DNA of 5,173 nt from contig JASJEI010000522.1 of assembly GCA_030064795.1 (NCBI GenBank), positions 1 to 5,173 on the forward strand. The letters are read 5' to 3'. The translations under genes and the position numbers were made by a program. Within the stretch, counting starts at the first letter, position 1; the number at the start of each line of letters is the position of its first letter. The notes beneath the pieces were generated by a model. The model was not told the origin of the DNA and searched no databases. It saw only the letters and a list, made by a program, of their open reading frames with translations. Source of the stretch: Pleurocapsa sp. MO_226.B13. GTDB lineage: Bacteria; Cyanobacteriota; Cyanobacteriia; Cyanobacteriales; Xenococcaceae. Shown one piece after another: positions 1-5,173 of this stretch.

Positions 1-2156
1 CGGTCGTGATACCAACAGTTACTCGGTTCGATGGCGATCGCTTTTCGCAACCAAATTACTGCCTGTTCTAGATCGTTTTCTGCAATCAGTTTTTTGCCCA
101 ACCGAGCGTATGCTGTGCCATACAGTTGTTTTTCTGCGGTTTCTGGCTGATAAACAGATAAAGCTTGGTATTCCGTCGCTTTAGTCGAATAGGCATCTAA
201 AACTTTAGAAACCCGCAGACTCAAAATTAGCTCCTGCCATTGGGCTAGTTCGCTGAGGGCATATGCATCAAAAGGACGGGCATTTAGTTTGGCACTGTTA
301 GCAAAACTGTTTAGCCATTGAGCAATAGTTTCGGGCCAGTTGTAGGGACTGTAGACCAGGGATTTTTTTAGATAGGCGATCGTTTCTGGGATACAGCCTG
401 CTTGATAGAGGACGCAGGCAATCCAGACTAAAAAATCATACCGCGACTGACGCTCTAGTTTCCGCATCGATTGGGGAATATCATCGCGAGCAAAAAAGCA
501 TTCCTGCATTAATTCCGCATTAGCTACCTGTCTAATCGGATTGCGCCAGCTAGCACTAGTTTCGTGTTGACGATAATAAACGGTGATTTCGCGCAACCAA
601 GTACTTTGACAACCCCAGATCGTCATCCGTAGAACTAGATCCACATCTTCACTGGCAAAAAAGCGAGGATCGAAGCCTTCGACTTTAATCAACCAGTCGC
701 GACGAAACATCATCGCTGATGGCAAGACAGGTTTTTGCAGTAGCCAAATTTCGGGTGTTAATTCAGGAATCTGCTGCCAGCGTTTAATATCGGTTATTTT
801 CTCTCCCGCCTCGTTAATCAGTCGATAACCACTGTTGACGATGCCGATTTCTGGACGAGCATTAAAAATAGCCACCTGGTGTTCGAGTTTGCGGGGCATA
901 AAGATATCGTCAGCATCCAAAAAAGCAATTAATTCCCCCCGTGCTAAATAAATCCCGCGATTTCTCGTGGTGGAAACGCCTTGATTTTCTTGTTCAAAAT
1001 AACGAATCTGCTTTAGATATGGCTTGACTACTTCTGGGGTATTATCGGTCGAGCCATCATTAATAACGATAATTTCATAACTAGTATAGGTCTGTTCGAG
1101 GACAGAGGCGATCGCTTCTGGCAAATATTTAGCACTGTTATAGGCAGGAATAATGACGCTAACTTTGGGTTGTCTGGTTGCCAGGGTGTCGATGATTAGT
1201 TGCTGCCAGCCAGAGGTTTGAGTTAATTGGTAGGTGTTTAGCTGGGAATTTTCGCCACGACAGTAGTCTTCAAACGATTCGATCCAATTAAGACTGATTT
1301 CGGCTGCCGATTGAGTAGTATAGCTGAGGGATTTTCTTAGATAATCACTCATTTCTCCTTCGTAGCCATGTTGATAGAGAAGCCAAGCCGACCAAACTAA
1401 ATTGCAGTAGATGACTTGATTCTCTTGTCGTCTCATTTCAACTGGTAAATTGGGTTTACCAAACAACCTTTGATGTAATAATTCTAGGGATTCTACTCTT
1501 CTCAGGGTGTTACGAGACAAAGAGCTATTATTTACCTGTCGGTAGAGCGTGCCGATATGTTCGCACCAGGTTGCTTGACAGCCTTGAATAACTAATTCTA
1601 AAAAACACTCAACGTCTTCTACGGGAATAGTCTCGGTAGGAAACCCCCCAACTTTTTCTAACCATTGACGGCGAATCATCGTCGCACTAGGAAGTACTGG
1701 TTTCCAATAAAGCCAAGCATTAAGATCTAATTTGGGCAGACTATGCCATAATTCCACATCTGCGGTAATCTCTCCCCGCTCGTTAGTTAAATGCCAACCA
1801 CTCACTACCATACCCAAATCGGGGTTAGCGATGAACATTGCTACCTGTTGCTGCAACTTCTGAGGTAAAAATAAATCATCCGCATCTAGAAAGGCGATCA
1901 GTTCTCCCTTGGCGATTTCAATCCCTTTGTTTCTCGCTGCTGCAACACCTTGGTTTTTTTGATATACGTAATTGAGGCGCGATCTGTAGAGTTCGATCGC
2001 CTGTTGAGTATTGTCCGTCGAACCATCATCGATCACAATTACTTCATAGTCGGTGTAGGTTTGATTAAATACACTTGCCAAAGCTTCAACTAGAAACTCG
2101 GCACTATTGTAGGTAGGGATAACTACACTGACATGAGGTGAGGAAAGGAGATTCAT
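1..2156 (-). CDS. Tandem double-domain family 2 glycosyltransferase with C-terminal TPR-like region (3' end outside window)
   Basis: The frame is open from ATG at 2156 to the window edge, giving about 718 residues and no stop. Two GT2 (GT-A fold) modules are visible. Module 1 starts at residue 7 (VSVVIPTYNS), with DDGSTDNT at 43-50, the metal-binding DADD at 91-94 and an ED pair at 180-181. Module 2 starts at 330 (VSVIIPAYNS), with NDGSTDNT at 366-373, DADD at 414-417 and ED at 503-504. Both modules keep all the expected catalytic motifs and each is followed by a similar helical segment. Residues about 675-712 (YARLGKKLIAENDLEQA, then a KAIAIEPS end) look like a TPR repeat. GT2 enzymes transfer sugars from nucleotide sugars; no signal peptide or membrane segment is seen, so a cytoplasmic role in surface glycan or glycoprotein assembly is inferred. 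Acceptor and sugar are unknown. The start is the only ATG before the first beta strand; an in-frame TGA lies upstream. No good ribosome binding site sits directly before it; an AGGAGT about 30 bases upstream is too far away. Confidence 0.93.
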   Translation of the reverse strand, partial: MNLLSSPHVSVVIPTYNSAEFLVEALASVFNQTYTDYEVIVIDDGSTDNTQQAIELYRSRLNYVYQKNQGVAAARNKGIEIAKGELIAFLDADDLFLPQKLQQQVAMFIANPDLGMVVSGWHLTNERGEITADVELWHSLPKLDLNAWLYWKPVLPSATMIRRQWLEKVGGFPTETIPVEDVECFLELVIQGCQATWCEHIGTLYRQVNNSSLSRNTLRRVESLELLHQRLFGKPNLPVEMRRQENQVIYCNLVWSAWLLYQHGYEGEMSDYLRKSLSYTTQSAAEISLNWIESFEDYCRGENSQLNTYQLTQTSGWQQLIIDTLATRQPKVSVIIPAYNSAKYLPEAIASVLEQTYTSYEIIVINDGSTDNTPEVVKPYLKQIRYFEQENQGVSTTRNRGIYLARGELIAFLDADDIFMPRKLEHQVAIFNARPEIGIVNSGYRLINEAGEKITDIKRWQQIPELTPEIWLLQKPVLPSAMMFRRDWLIKVEGFDPRFFASEDVDLVLRMTIWGCQSTWLREITVYYRQHETSASWRNPIRQVANAELMQECFFARDDIPQSMRKLERQSRYDFLVWIACVLYQAGCIPETIAYLKKSLVYSPYNWPETIAQWLNSFANSAKLNARPFDAYALSELAQWQELILSLRVSKVLDAYSTKATEYQALSVYQPETAEKQLYGTAYARLGKKLIAENDLEQAVIWLRKAIAIEPSNCWYHD

Positions 2157-2418
2157 AATGGATGCGATCGCTCTGTAATCTTGACTCCTGTAAATTATCT
2201 CAAGACTTCGGTCGTATCAAAGATTGGCATTATTGATTTTTAATATATGCTTGTAATCATAGATAATGTTAGTTTGGATTGGGTCTCGAAGAGCAGAGAG
2301 AGATAGGGGAGATGGGGGAGCAACGACTAACAACCCCAAACTGACCGTAAGGTGAACAAATTTTCTTAGCCAAGAATAACCGAGAGACCGCTAGTTATTT
2401 TTGCCCACCCTAACGACT
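2157..2418. other. Gene-free spacer upstream of the double glycosyltransferase gene
   Basis: No coding sequence is convincing here on either strand. It should hold the promoter of the minus-strand glycosyltransferase gene. The AT-rich stretch around 2231-2270 contains a TATATT on the minus strand (2247 to 2242), but no matching -35 box at normal spacing, so I do not call a promoter. A HIP1 octamer lies at 2164-2171, just before the start codon. Positions about 2287-2320 are purine-rich (repeated AGAG and GGGGAG units) on the plus strand, a common low-complexity pattern in cyanobacterial spacers. A weak stem (AATAAC 2375-2380 with GTTATT 2394-2399) is too short to call as a terminator. Confidence 0.6.
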
Positions 2419-2542
2419 GTACGGGCGATTCGCGCGAAGCGTCTATCACGGATACACTCAATGCGATATCCGAAGGTGTATCCTTTAGGACAAGTGCAAG
2501 CCGCTTCCCATAAAGCGAGTCATGCGCGGGAATCGCCCCTAC
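2419..2542. repeat. Nested palindromic interspersed repeat, cyanobacterial type
   Basis: The outer arms 2419-2436 and 2525-2542 are inverted repeats that match at 16 of 18 positions (plus-strand left arm GTACGGGCGATTCGCGCG). Inside them sit three more inverted pairs: GAAGCG 2436-2441 with CGCTTC 2502-2507, GGATACAC 2450-2457 with GTGTATCC 2476-2483, and a small CGCTT/AAGCG hairpin 2502-2517. The transcript could fold into a branched stem-loop on either strand. Arms of the form GTAGGGGCGATTCG occur widely in cyanobacterial intergenic DNA as MITE-like or REP-like repeats; I know this as a general pattern and cannot name the family. It lies 18 bases beyond the stop of the 2560-3252 gene, where it could stabilise or end that transcript. 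There is no U-tract, so it is not a classical intrinsic terminator. Confidence 0.75.
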
Positions 2543-2543
2543 T

Positions 2544-2561
2544 AACTCCGAACTCCGAACT
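2544..2561. repeat. Heptamer tandem repeat AACTCCG (2.6 copies)
   Basis: AACTCCG occurs at 2544-2550 and 2551-2557, with a partial AACT at 2558-2561. The partial copy overlaps the TAG stop (2562 to 2560) of the minus-strand glycosyltransferase gene, so on that strand the repeat reads as AGTTCGG units beginning at the stop. Short heptamer arrays (STRR-like) are a known feature of cyanobacterial genomes. Confidence 0.7.
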
Positions 2562-3252
2562 ACTTTTTCCCTTGTTGGCGATAAAATTTGCTCAGTTTGG
2601 TGGGAGAAATACCCAAATAATATCCAGCAATAATTAATTGATTGATTAAAGTAGTTTTCCAGACACCTAGTTTTTGCCAACGTCTCCCAGAAGTAGTCAC
2701 CGCAGCGGGAGCGATCGCAATGTTTCCCTTTTTTTTAAGTCGTTGGATTAGTTCAAAGTCTTCCATAATGGGTAAATTGGGAAACCCCCCCACCTCGGCA
2801 AAAGCCTGTTTGGTAATAAAAATTCCTTGGTCGCCATAGGGAAGAGAAAATAGGTGCGATCGCATTTTGACTAGTAGTTCGATCCAACGTAAAGAGCGAG
2901 CTTCTCCTTCGATCGCTAATTCAAACGCCCCTGCGATCGCTTTTGGCTGTTTTAAAGTTTTGAGCGTTAAACTAAAAAACTCTGGTGGTAATTTACTATC
3001 CCCATGAAGAAATAACAGGATATCTCCCTGGGCAATTTTAGCTCCTGCATTCATCTGAGCGGATCTCCCTCCTGAAGCAGTAATTACCTTGACTCCCATT
3101 TCTCGAACAATTATTACGGTATTATCTTGACTACCTCCATCCACTACAATTACTTCTAAATTGGCATTATCCTGAAGTCTATCCAAGGTCGATTTAATAA
3201 TCGCTGCTTCGTTCAGAACTGGGATAATGATGCTAATAAGATATTTCGTCAT
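2560..3252 (-). CDS. TIGR04283-type family 2 glycosyltransferase (230 aa, complete)
   Basis: This is a short, single-domain GT-A enzyme. The opening strand SIIIPVLNEA (residues 7-16) is followed by VDGGSQDNT at 37-45, GGRSAQMNAGA at 61-71, the HGDSKLP segment at 83-89 in the place of the usual DXD motif, LPYGDQG at 137-143, and IMEDFEL at 162-168, where the ED pair is the likely catalytic base region. GRRW at 189-192 closes the core. This motif set (DGGS.D, GR..QMN.GA, LHGD, PYGDQ, MED.EL, S.RRW) matches the TIGR04283 family, often annotated as an arsenosugar-biosynthesis or radical-SAM/selenodomain-associated glycosyltransferase. The length is usual for the family. The arsenic link is from family knowledge only: no arsenic or radical-SAM gene is in the window. 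There is no membrane segment, so it is probably cytoplasmic. The ATG is followed at once by the first beta strand and an in-frame TAG lies upstream; no clear ribosome binding site is present. It diverges from the next gene by 11 bases. Confidence 0.93.
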   Translation of the reverse strand: MTKYLISIIIPVLNEAAIIKSTLDRLQDNANLEVIVVDGGSQDNTVIIVREMGVKVITASGGRSAQMNAGAKIAQGDILLFLHGDSKLPPEFFSLTLKTLKQPKAIAGAFELAIEGEARSLRWIELLVKMRSHLFSLPYGDQGIFITKQAFAEVGGFPNLPIMEDFELIQRLKKKGNIAIAPAAVTTSGRRWQKLGVWKTTLINQLIIAGYYLGISPTKLSKFYRQQGKK

Positions 3253-3263
3253 TTTGAAAGTGA

Positions 3264-4073
3264 ATGCAGGACAAATTAACTCCTAACCATCGAGCGTTAA
3301 AGATCGAGCAGCAAATAATCGCTATTTTTCTCGTCTTCTTATTCTTATTTAGTTTTACTGCTACCGCAGTTGCAGCGACCATACAAGAACGCATTCAACA
3401 ATTTCCTCAGTGGGATAGTAAGCCATTAGTAAAGCCTGCCAAAGGAGACTTAGAATATCCTGAGTGGATGGCAGGTACTTGGAATGTCGAAAGTACTTTA
3501 GTCGAGAAAATAGCCCCCTTAGCTCCAGATATTGTCAGTCCTGGGTTTGAAGATAACGATAACTACATCCAAAAAGCGATCGCCTTTCAGGTAAGATTTG
3601 GTAAAGAATTTGATACTCCCCCCACAGGGTTATTCTCAGTGTTTAACTCGTCTCAATCTATGGTAGTGGCAGATCGGGCATTTAATGGTCAAAAAATTGC
3701 CGAGGCATATTTAGGCAATGATAACGTCTATCGGGTCAAAACCGACCCCGATAACCCCAACCAACAGATTACTTTTTTGCGAGGCGATCGCAAGCTAATT
3801 TCTAAAGTAACGGGACGTGCTAGAGAAATCCCTAACGAGCGAGAATTTATCGCTACCGAAGTTACCCAACAGTTATTTAGATCCCCTGCCAGACTCTATC
3901 TTAATGAAGTAGAAACCACTTCAGACTATCACTTATTAGATTCAGGGAACATCAGCGCGGAACAGATTACGGCAATTTACCTTTCTCCCCAAGACCCAGA
4001 CTATTTTACCGCAGGCGATCGCCCTGTGGCTTTATATCGCTACCACTTGGACTTGAATTTAAGTAGTGAGTAG
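3264..4073 (+). CDS. Exported protein of unknown function, DUF6816-like (269 aa)
   Basis: The N-terminus has a basic/polar region (residues 1-17), a strong hydrophobic core (18-32, IIAIFLVFLFLFSF) and an AVAA site, so signal peptidase I cleavage is likely after residue 37 or 38. The mature protein would lie in the periplasm or thylakoid lumen. It has a conserved-looking PEWMAGTWNV (66-75), the GTW resembling the opening strand of lipocalin-like barrels, then VADRAFNG (135-142), NEREFIATEV (191-200), YLSPQDPDYF (239-248) and a closing strand PVALYRYHLDL (254-264). I recognise this pattern as the DUF6816 family of cyanobacteria and plastid-bearing organisms, from memory and not by search. The function is unknown; a lipid- or pigment-binding barrel is only a guess. 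ATG 3264 is the only reasonable in-frame start before the signal peptide. The ribosome site is weak (GAAAG). The last three codons and the stop come from a heptamer repeat, giving tandem TAG-TGA stops. Confidence 0.88.
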   Translation: MQDKLTPNHRALKIEQQIIAIFLVFLFLFSFTATAVAATIQERIQQFPQWDSKPLVKPAKGDLEYPEWMAGTWNVESTLVEKIAPLAPDIVSPGFEDNDNYIQKAIAFQVRFGKEFDTPPTGLFSVFNSSQSMVVADRAFNGQKIAEAYLGNDNVYRVKTDPDNPNQQITFLRGDRKLISKVTGRAREIPNEREFIATEVTQQLFRSPARLYLNEVETTSDYHLLDSGNISAEQITAIYLSPQDPDYFTAGDRPVALYRYHLDLNLSSE

Positions 4074-4082
4074 TGAGTAGTA
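4062..4082. repeat. Heptamer tandem repeat AGTAGTG (three copies)
   Basis: There are three consecutive heptamers, AGTAGTG, AGTAGTG and AGTAGTA. The array supplies the final Ser-Ser-Glu codons and the stop of the exported-protein gene and places a second in-frame stop (TGA, 4074-4076) right behind the first. It is STRR-like, as seen in other cyanobacterial genomes. Confidence 0.8.
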
Positions 4083-4230
4083 AGTTTGACAAGATAACTG
4101 ATTGCAGAGCAAAAATTACCGAGCAATTGATTATTCTGACAATTCCGAAAAAGACGAAAAGGCTGAATTACAGAGGGATAAAGGCATATAAGAGGGATGA
4201 AAATGCTCCTCCAAAGCGACAAGAACCAGA

Positions 4231-4886
4231 ATGAGAACCGAAATCTCCAGCATAATCCACAGCTTTTTCGTTAGATTTAGCCAAGAATTCCGCCAAGGGA
4301 ATTTAGAAGCCTTTGAAATAATCATGGCATTAGCAATTAGCCATGCCTATGGCTGTTATAATCCCAAGCAGTGGGCAGATTATCTGGGCATTCAACCTCA
4401 AAAAATCTATGAGGAAATCTCAAAATGGAGTCTATATAAACTCAAAAAAGTCCTCATCAAAATGATGGTCTCTCAAGCAGCAGCAGAGATTAAAGAAGTC
4501 AAAAAAAAAGTGCAGCTAGCCAATCAAGAGCCAATATTACGCTGGCAGTGGATGACAGTGTAATTGATAGAGTAGGAAAACGACTGCGTTGCACCTGGAG
4601 TTGGTATAGTGGGCGTTGGAAAAGAGTAGTAAACGGACAAAATTTATTAGGAATAGTATTAACAATTAATGATAAAGCGATACCAATCCATTTATTATTT
4701 TGTTCTAAACAAGGTTGTAAAAATCCAGACAAACCAAGTTTATTACTATCAATGTTGACCAAATTAAAAGAAGAATTTAAGAAGCATGATCTAGATATTA
4801 CAACTATTCCCATCACTATGGATTCAGGGGATGTTTCTGAGCCTCTTAAACAAGAATTATATGAACTTGGGTTTCTGGCTGCCTGA
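4231..4886 (+). pseudogene. DDE-type transposase, frameshifted and 3'-truncated
   Basis: Two overlapping frames make one protein. The first (ATG 4231 to stop at 4561-4563) gives an N-terminal helical domain of about 93 residues, with GCYNPKQWADYLGI (41-54) resembling a helix-turn-helix. The second continues from 4509 as SAASQSRANITLAVDDSVIDR, with VVNGQNLLGIVLTI and IPITMDS, ending at the stop 4884-4886. Joined by a -1 shift in the A run at 4501-4509, the product is 218 residues. D108 or D109 is probably the first catalytic Asp and D198 the second, but the Glu-containing last third is missing. I recognise the layout as a cyanobacterial IS4-superfamily-like transposase, usually well over 300 residues; the exact family is uncertain. 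The last three codons (LAA) belong to the inserted element that begins at 4875. The 148-base stretch upstream (4083-4230) has no gene; it presumably contains the element's left end, which I could not define. No HIP1 octamer occurs between 4083 and 4874, unlike the host genes. Confidence 0.85.
4501..4510 (+). other. A9G slippery run at the transposase frame change
   Basis: Nine A followed by G. In the upstream frame it reads AAA AAA AAA GTG and ends 17 codons later; after a -1 slip it reads AAA AAA AAA AGT and enters the catalytic-domain frame. A_AAA_AAA runs support -1 ribosomal slippage and also transcript slippage in several insertion sequences. An ordinary one-base expansion from A8 fits equally well. 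The downstream frame also has its own GTG (4548), but that start would remove the residues leading into the DDSVIDR motif. Confidence 0.6.
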
Positions 4887-4890
4887 CACA
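4875..4890 (+). repeat. Left terminal inverted repeat of the 171-base element
   Basis: The 16 bases are perfectly complementary to 5030-5045. Translated in the frame of the upstream transposase, this arm gives Leu-Ala-Ala and then the TGA that ends that pseudogene. Confidence 0.8.
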
Positions 4891-4987
4891 TCTATGTCAA
4901 TCCTATATTTTTCGTAGAAATTGAATTTTGTAAGATCGCTATCTCAATGCTCGGAGGCGATCGCCCCCTCAAAAAATACCTTGTTAC

Positions 4988-5173
4988 TCAAAAAACTATA
5001 ATCCTTACAATAAGGGGGTTTGAGGTACTTGTGTCAGGCAGCCAGCCCGCTCTCTTTTTATAAAGCTTAATTACTTCATTGGGGTCATCTAAATTGGTTA
5101 TAATAAACCAGCTTTCTTTTACTTTATGCTGGCGATAATCTCTCTGATGGTAAGCTAACAAATTAAATTTACC
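4988..5173 (-). pseudogene. IS4-like transposase fragment, truncated by the inserted element
   Basis: On the minus strand the frame is open from the window edge. The first 43 or so residues look like the later part of an IS4-family catalytic domain: LLAYHQRDYRQHKVKESWF, then IITNLDD, then EVIKLYKKR. IS4 transposases carry a Y-x2-R-x3-E-x6-K motif. Here the Tyr and Arg are present (Y38 and R41 of the fragment), but three residues later, where the catalytic Glu should follow, the sequence has crossed into the 171-base element (at 5045). Translation then runs through element DNA (LPDTSTSNPL and on) to a TGA at 4990-4988. The gene lacks its catalytic Glu and C-terminus, so it should be inactive. 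Its upstream part lies outside the window. It faces the other transposase and is not its missing half: the sequence and orientation both differ. Confidence 0.75.
5030..5045 (-). repeat. Right terminal inverted repeat of the 171-base element
   Basis: This arm is the perfect inverted copy of 4875-4890. Read on the minus strand it follows directly on the interrupted IS4-like transposase, just after the codons for Lys-Lys-Arg-Ala. Confidence 0.8.

Larger units (their letters stand above)
4875..5045. mobile_element. 171-base MITE-like element with perfect 16-base terminal inverted repeats
   Basis: The left end CTGGCTGCCTGACACA (4875-4890) is the exact reverse complement of the right end (5030-5045). 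The interior is non-coding and AT-rich, with a HIP1 octamer at 4957-4964 inside a longer GGCGATCGCC palindrome, an inner inverted pair CCTCAAA/TTTGAGG (right copy 5019-5025), and a small TGACA/TGTCA hairpin at 4884-4899. The size, ends and lack of a gene fit a miniature inverted-repeat element or an internally deleted insertion sequence. It interrupts a plus-strand transposase on its left and a different minus-strand transposase on its right. I see no target-site duplication (left flank GGGTTT, right flank CCCGCT), so it is not a simple fresh insertion into one gene. Confidence 0.7.

Noticed and set aside
2375..2405. AATAAC/GTTATT stem followed by T-rich bases, as a terminator
   Set aside because: The stem is six AT-rich pairs with a 13-base loop, and no plus-strand gene ends here.
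2401..2637. Plus-strand open frame of 78 residues and minus-strand frame 2366-2680 across the spacer
   Set aside because: They run through the palindromic repeat and the antisense of the glycosyltransferase C-terminus, with no protein-like composition or recognisable motif.
4086..4091. TTGACA as a -35 box upstream of the transposase
   Set aside because: No -10-like hexamer lies 16-18 bases downstream, and TATAAG at 4187-4192 has no matching -35.
4172..4198. Direct repeat AGAGGGAT (4172-4179 and 4191-4198) as a target duplication or operator
   Set aside because: The copies are 11 bases apart with no element between them; low complexity is the simpler reading.
4197..4274. Small plus-strand frame ATG AAA ATG CTC with a preceding AGAGGG, about 25 codons
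   Set aside because: It overlaps the transposase start in another frame and has no family resemblance; most likely chance in insertion-sequence DNA.
4499..4891. Minus-strand frame of 130 residues
   Set aside because: It is the antisense of the transposase catalytic domain, whose plus-strand motifs are clear.
4231..5173. The two transposase pieces as halves of one gene split by the element with inversion of the right half
   Set aside because: The minus-strand piece carries IS4-type motifs (ESWFIITNLDD, YKKR) that do not fit the expected continuation of the plus-strand protein; they look like different families. This rests on memory of the families and not on a search.

Overview
The window is from a cyanobacterium. 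The main evidence is ten perfect copies of the HIP1 octamer GCGATCGC in 5.2 kb (starts 34, 1108, 2164, 2711, 2856, 2933, 3576, 3784, 4015, 4957), a cyanobacterial-style palindromic repeat, heptamer tandem repeats, and a secreted protein that resembles a cyanobacterial/plastid-lineage family (DUF6816-like). I cannot name the genus.

Layout. Positions 1-2156 (minus strand) hold most of a large glycosyltransferase gene whose 3' end lies outside the window. Its protein contains two complete, mutually homologous GT2 modules in tandem, followed by a TPR-like helical region. Positions 2157-2559 are a 403-base gene-free stretch holding the upstream region of that gene, a purine-rich tract and a nested inverted-repeat element (2419-2542). 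Positions 2560-3252 (minus) encode a compact single-domain GT2 enzyme of the TIGR04283 type. It is divergent, by only 11 bases, from a plus-strand gene (3264-4073) for an exported protein with a clear signal peptide. Short heptamer tandem repeats overlap the stop codons of both of these genes.

From about 4231 to the right edge the window is transposon debris. A plus-strand DDE-type transposase (4231-4886) is split by a -1 frameshift at a run of nine A and cut off after its putative second catalytic aspartate. A 171-base element with perfect 16-base terminal inverted repeats (4875-5045) follows. On its other side is the middle-to-late part of a different, IS4-like transposase on the minus strand, cut inside its Y-R-E-K motif. 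Two different transposase genes therefore meet head-on at the two outer ends of one small element.

Working together: the two glycosyltransferases suggest glycan or glycolipid modification, but they are separated by 403 bases with repeats and share no evident operon or pathway. The exported protein is probably independent of both. I see no defence system, CRISPR array, RNA gene or clearly new multi-gene system. The most informative structures are the duplicated glycosyltransferase and the nested transposon junction.
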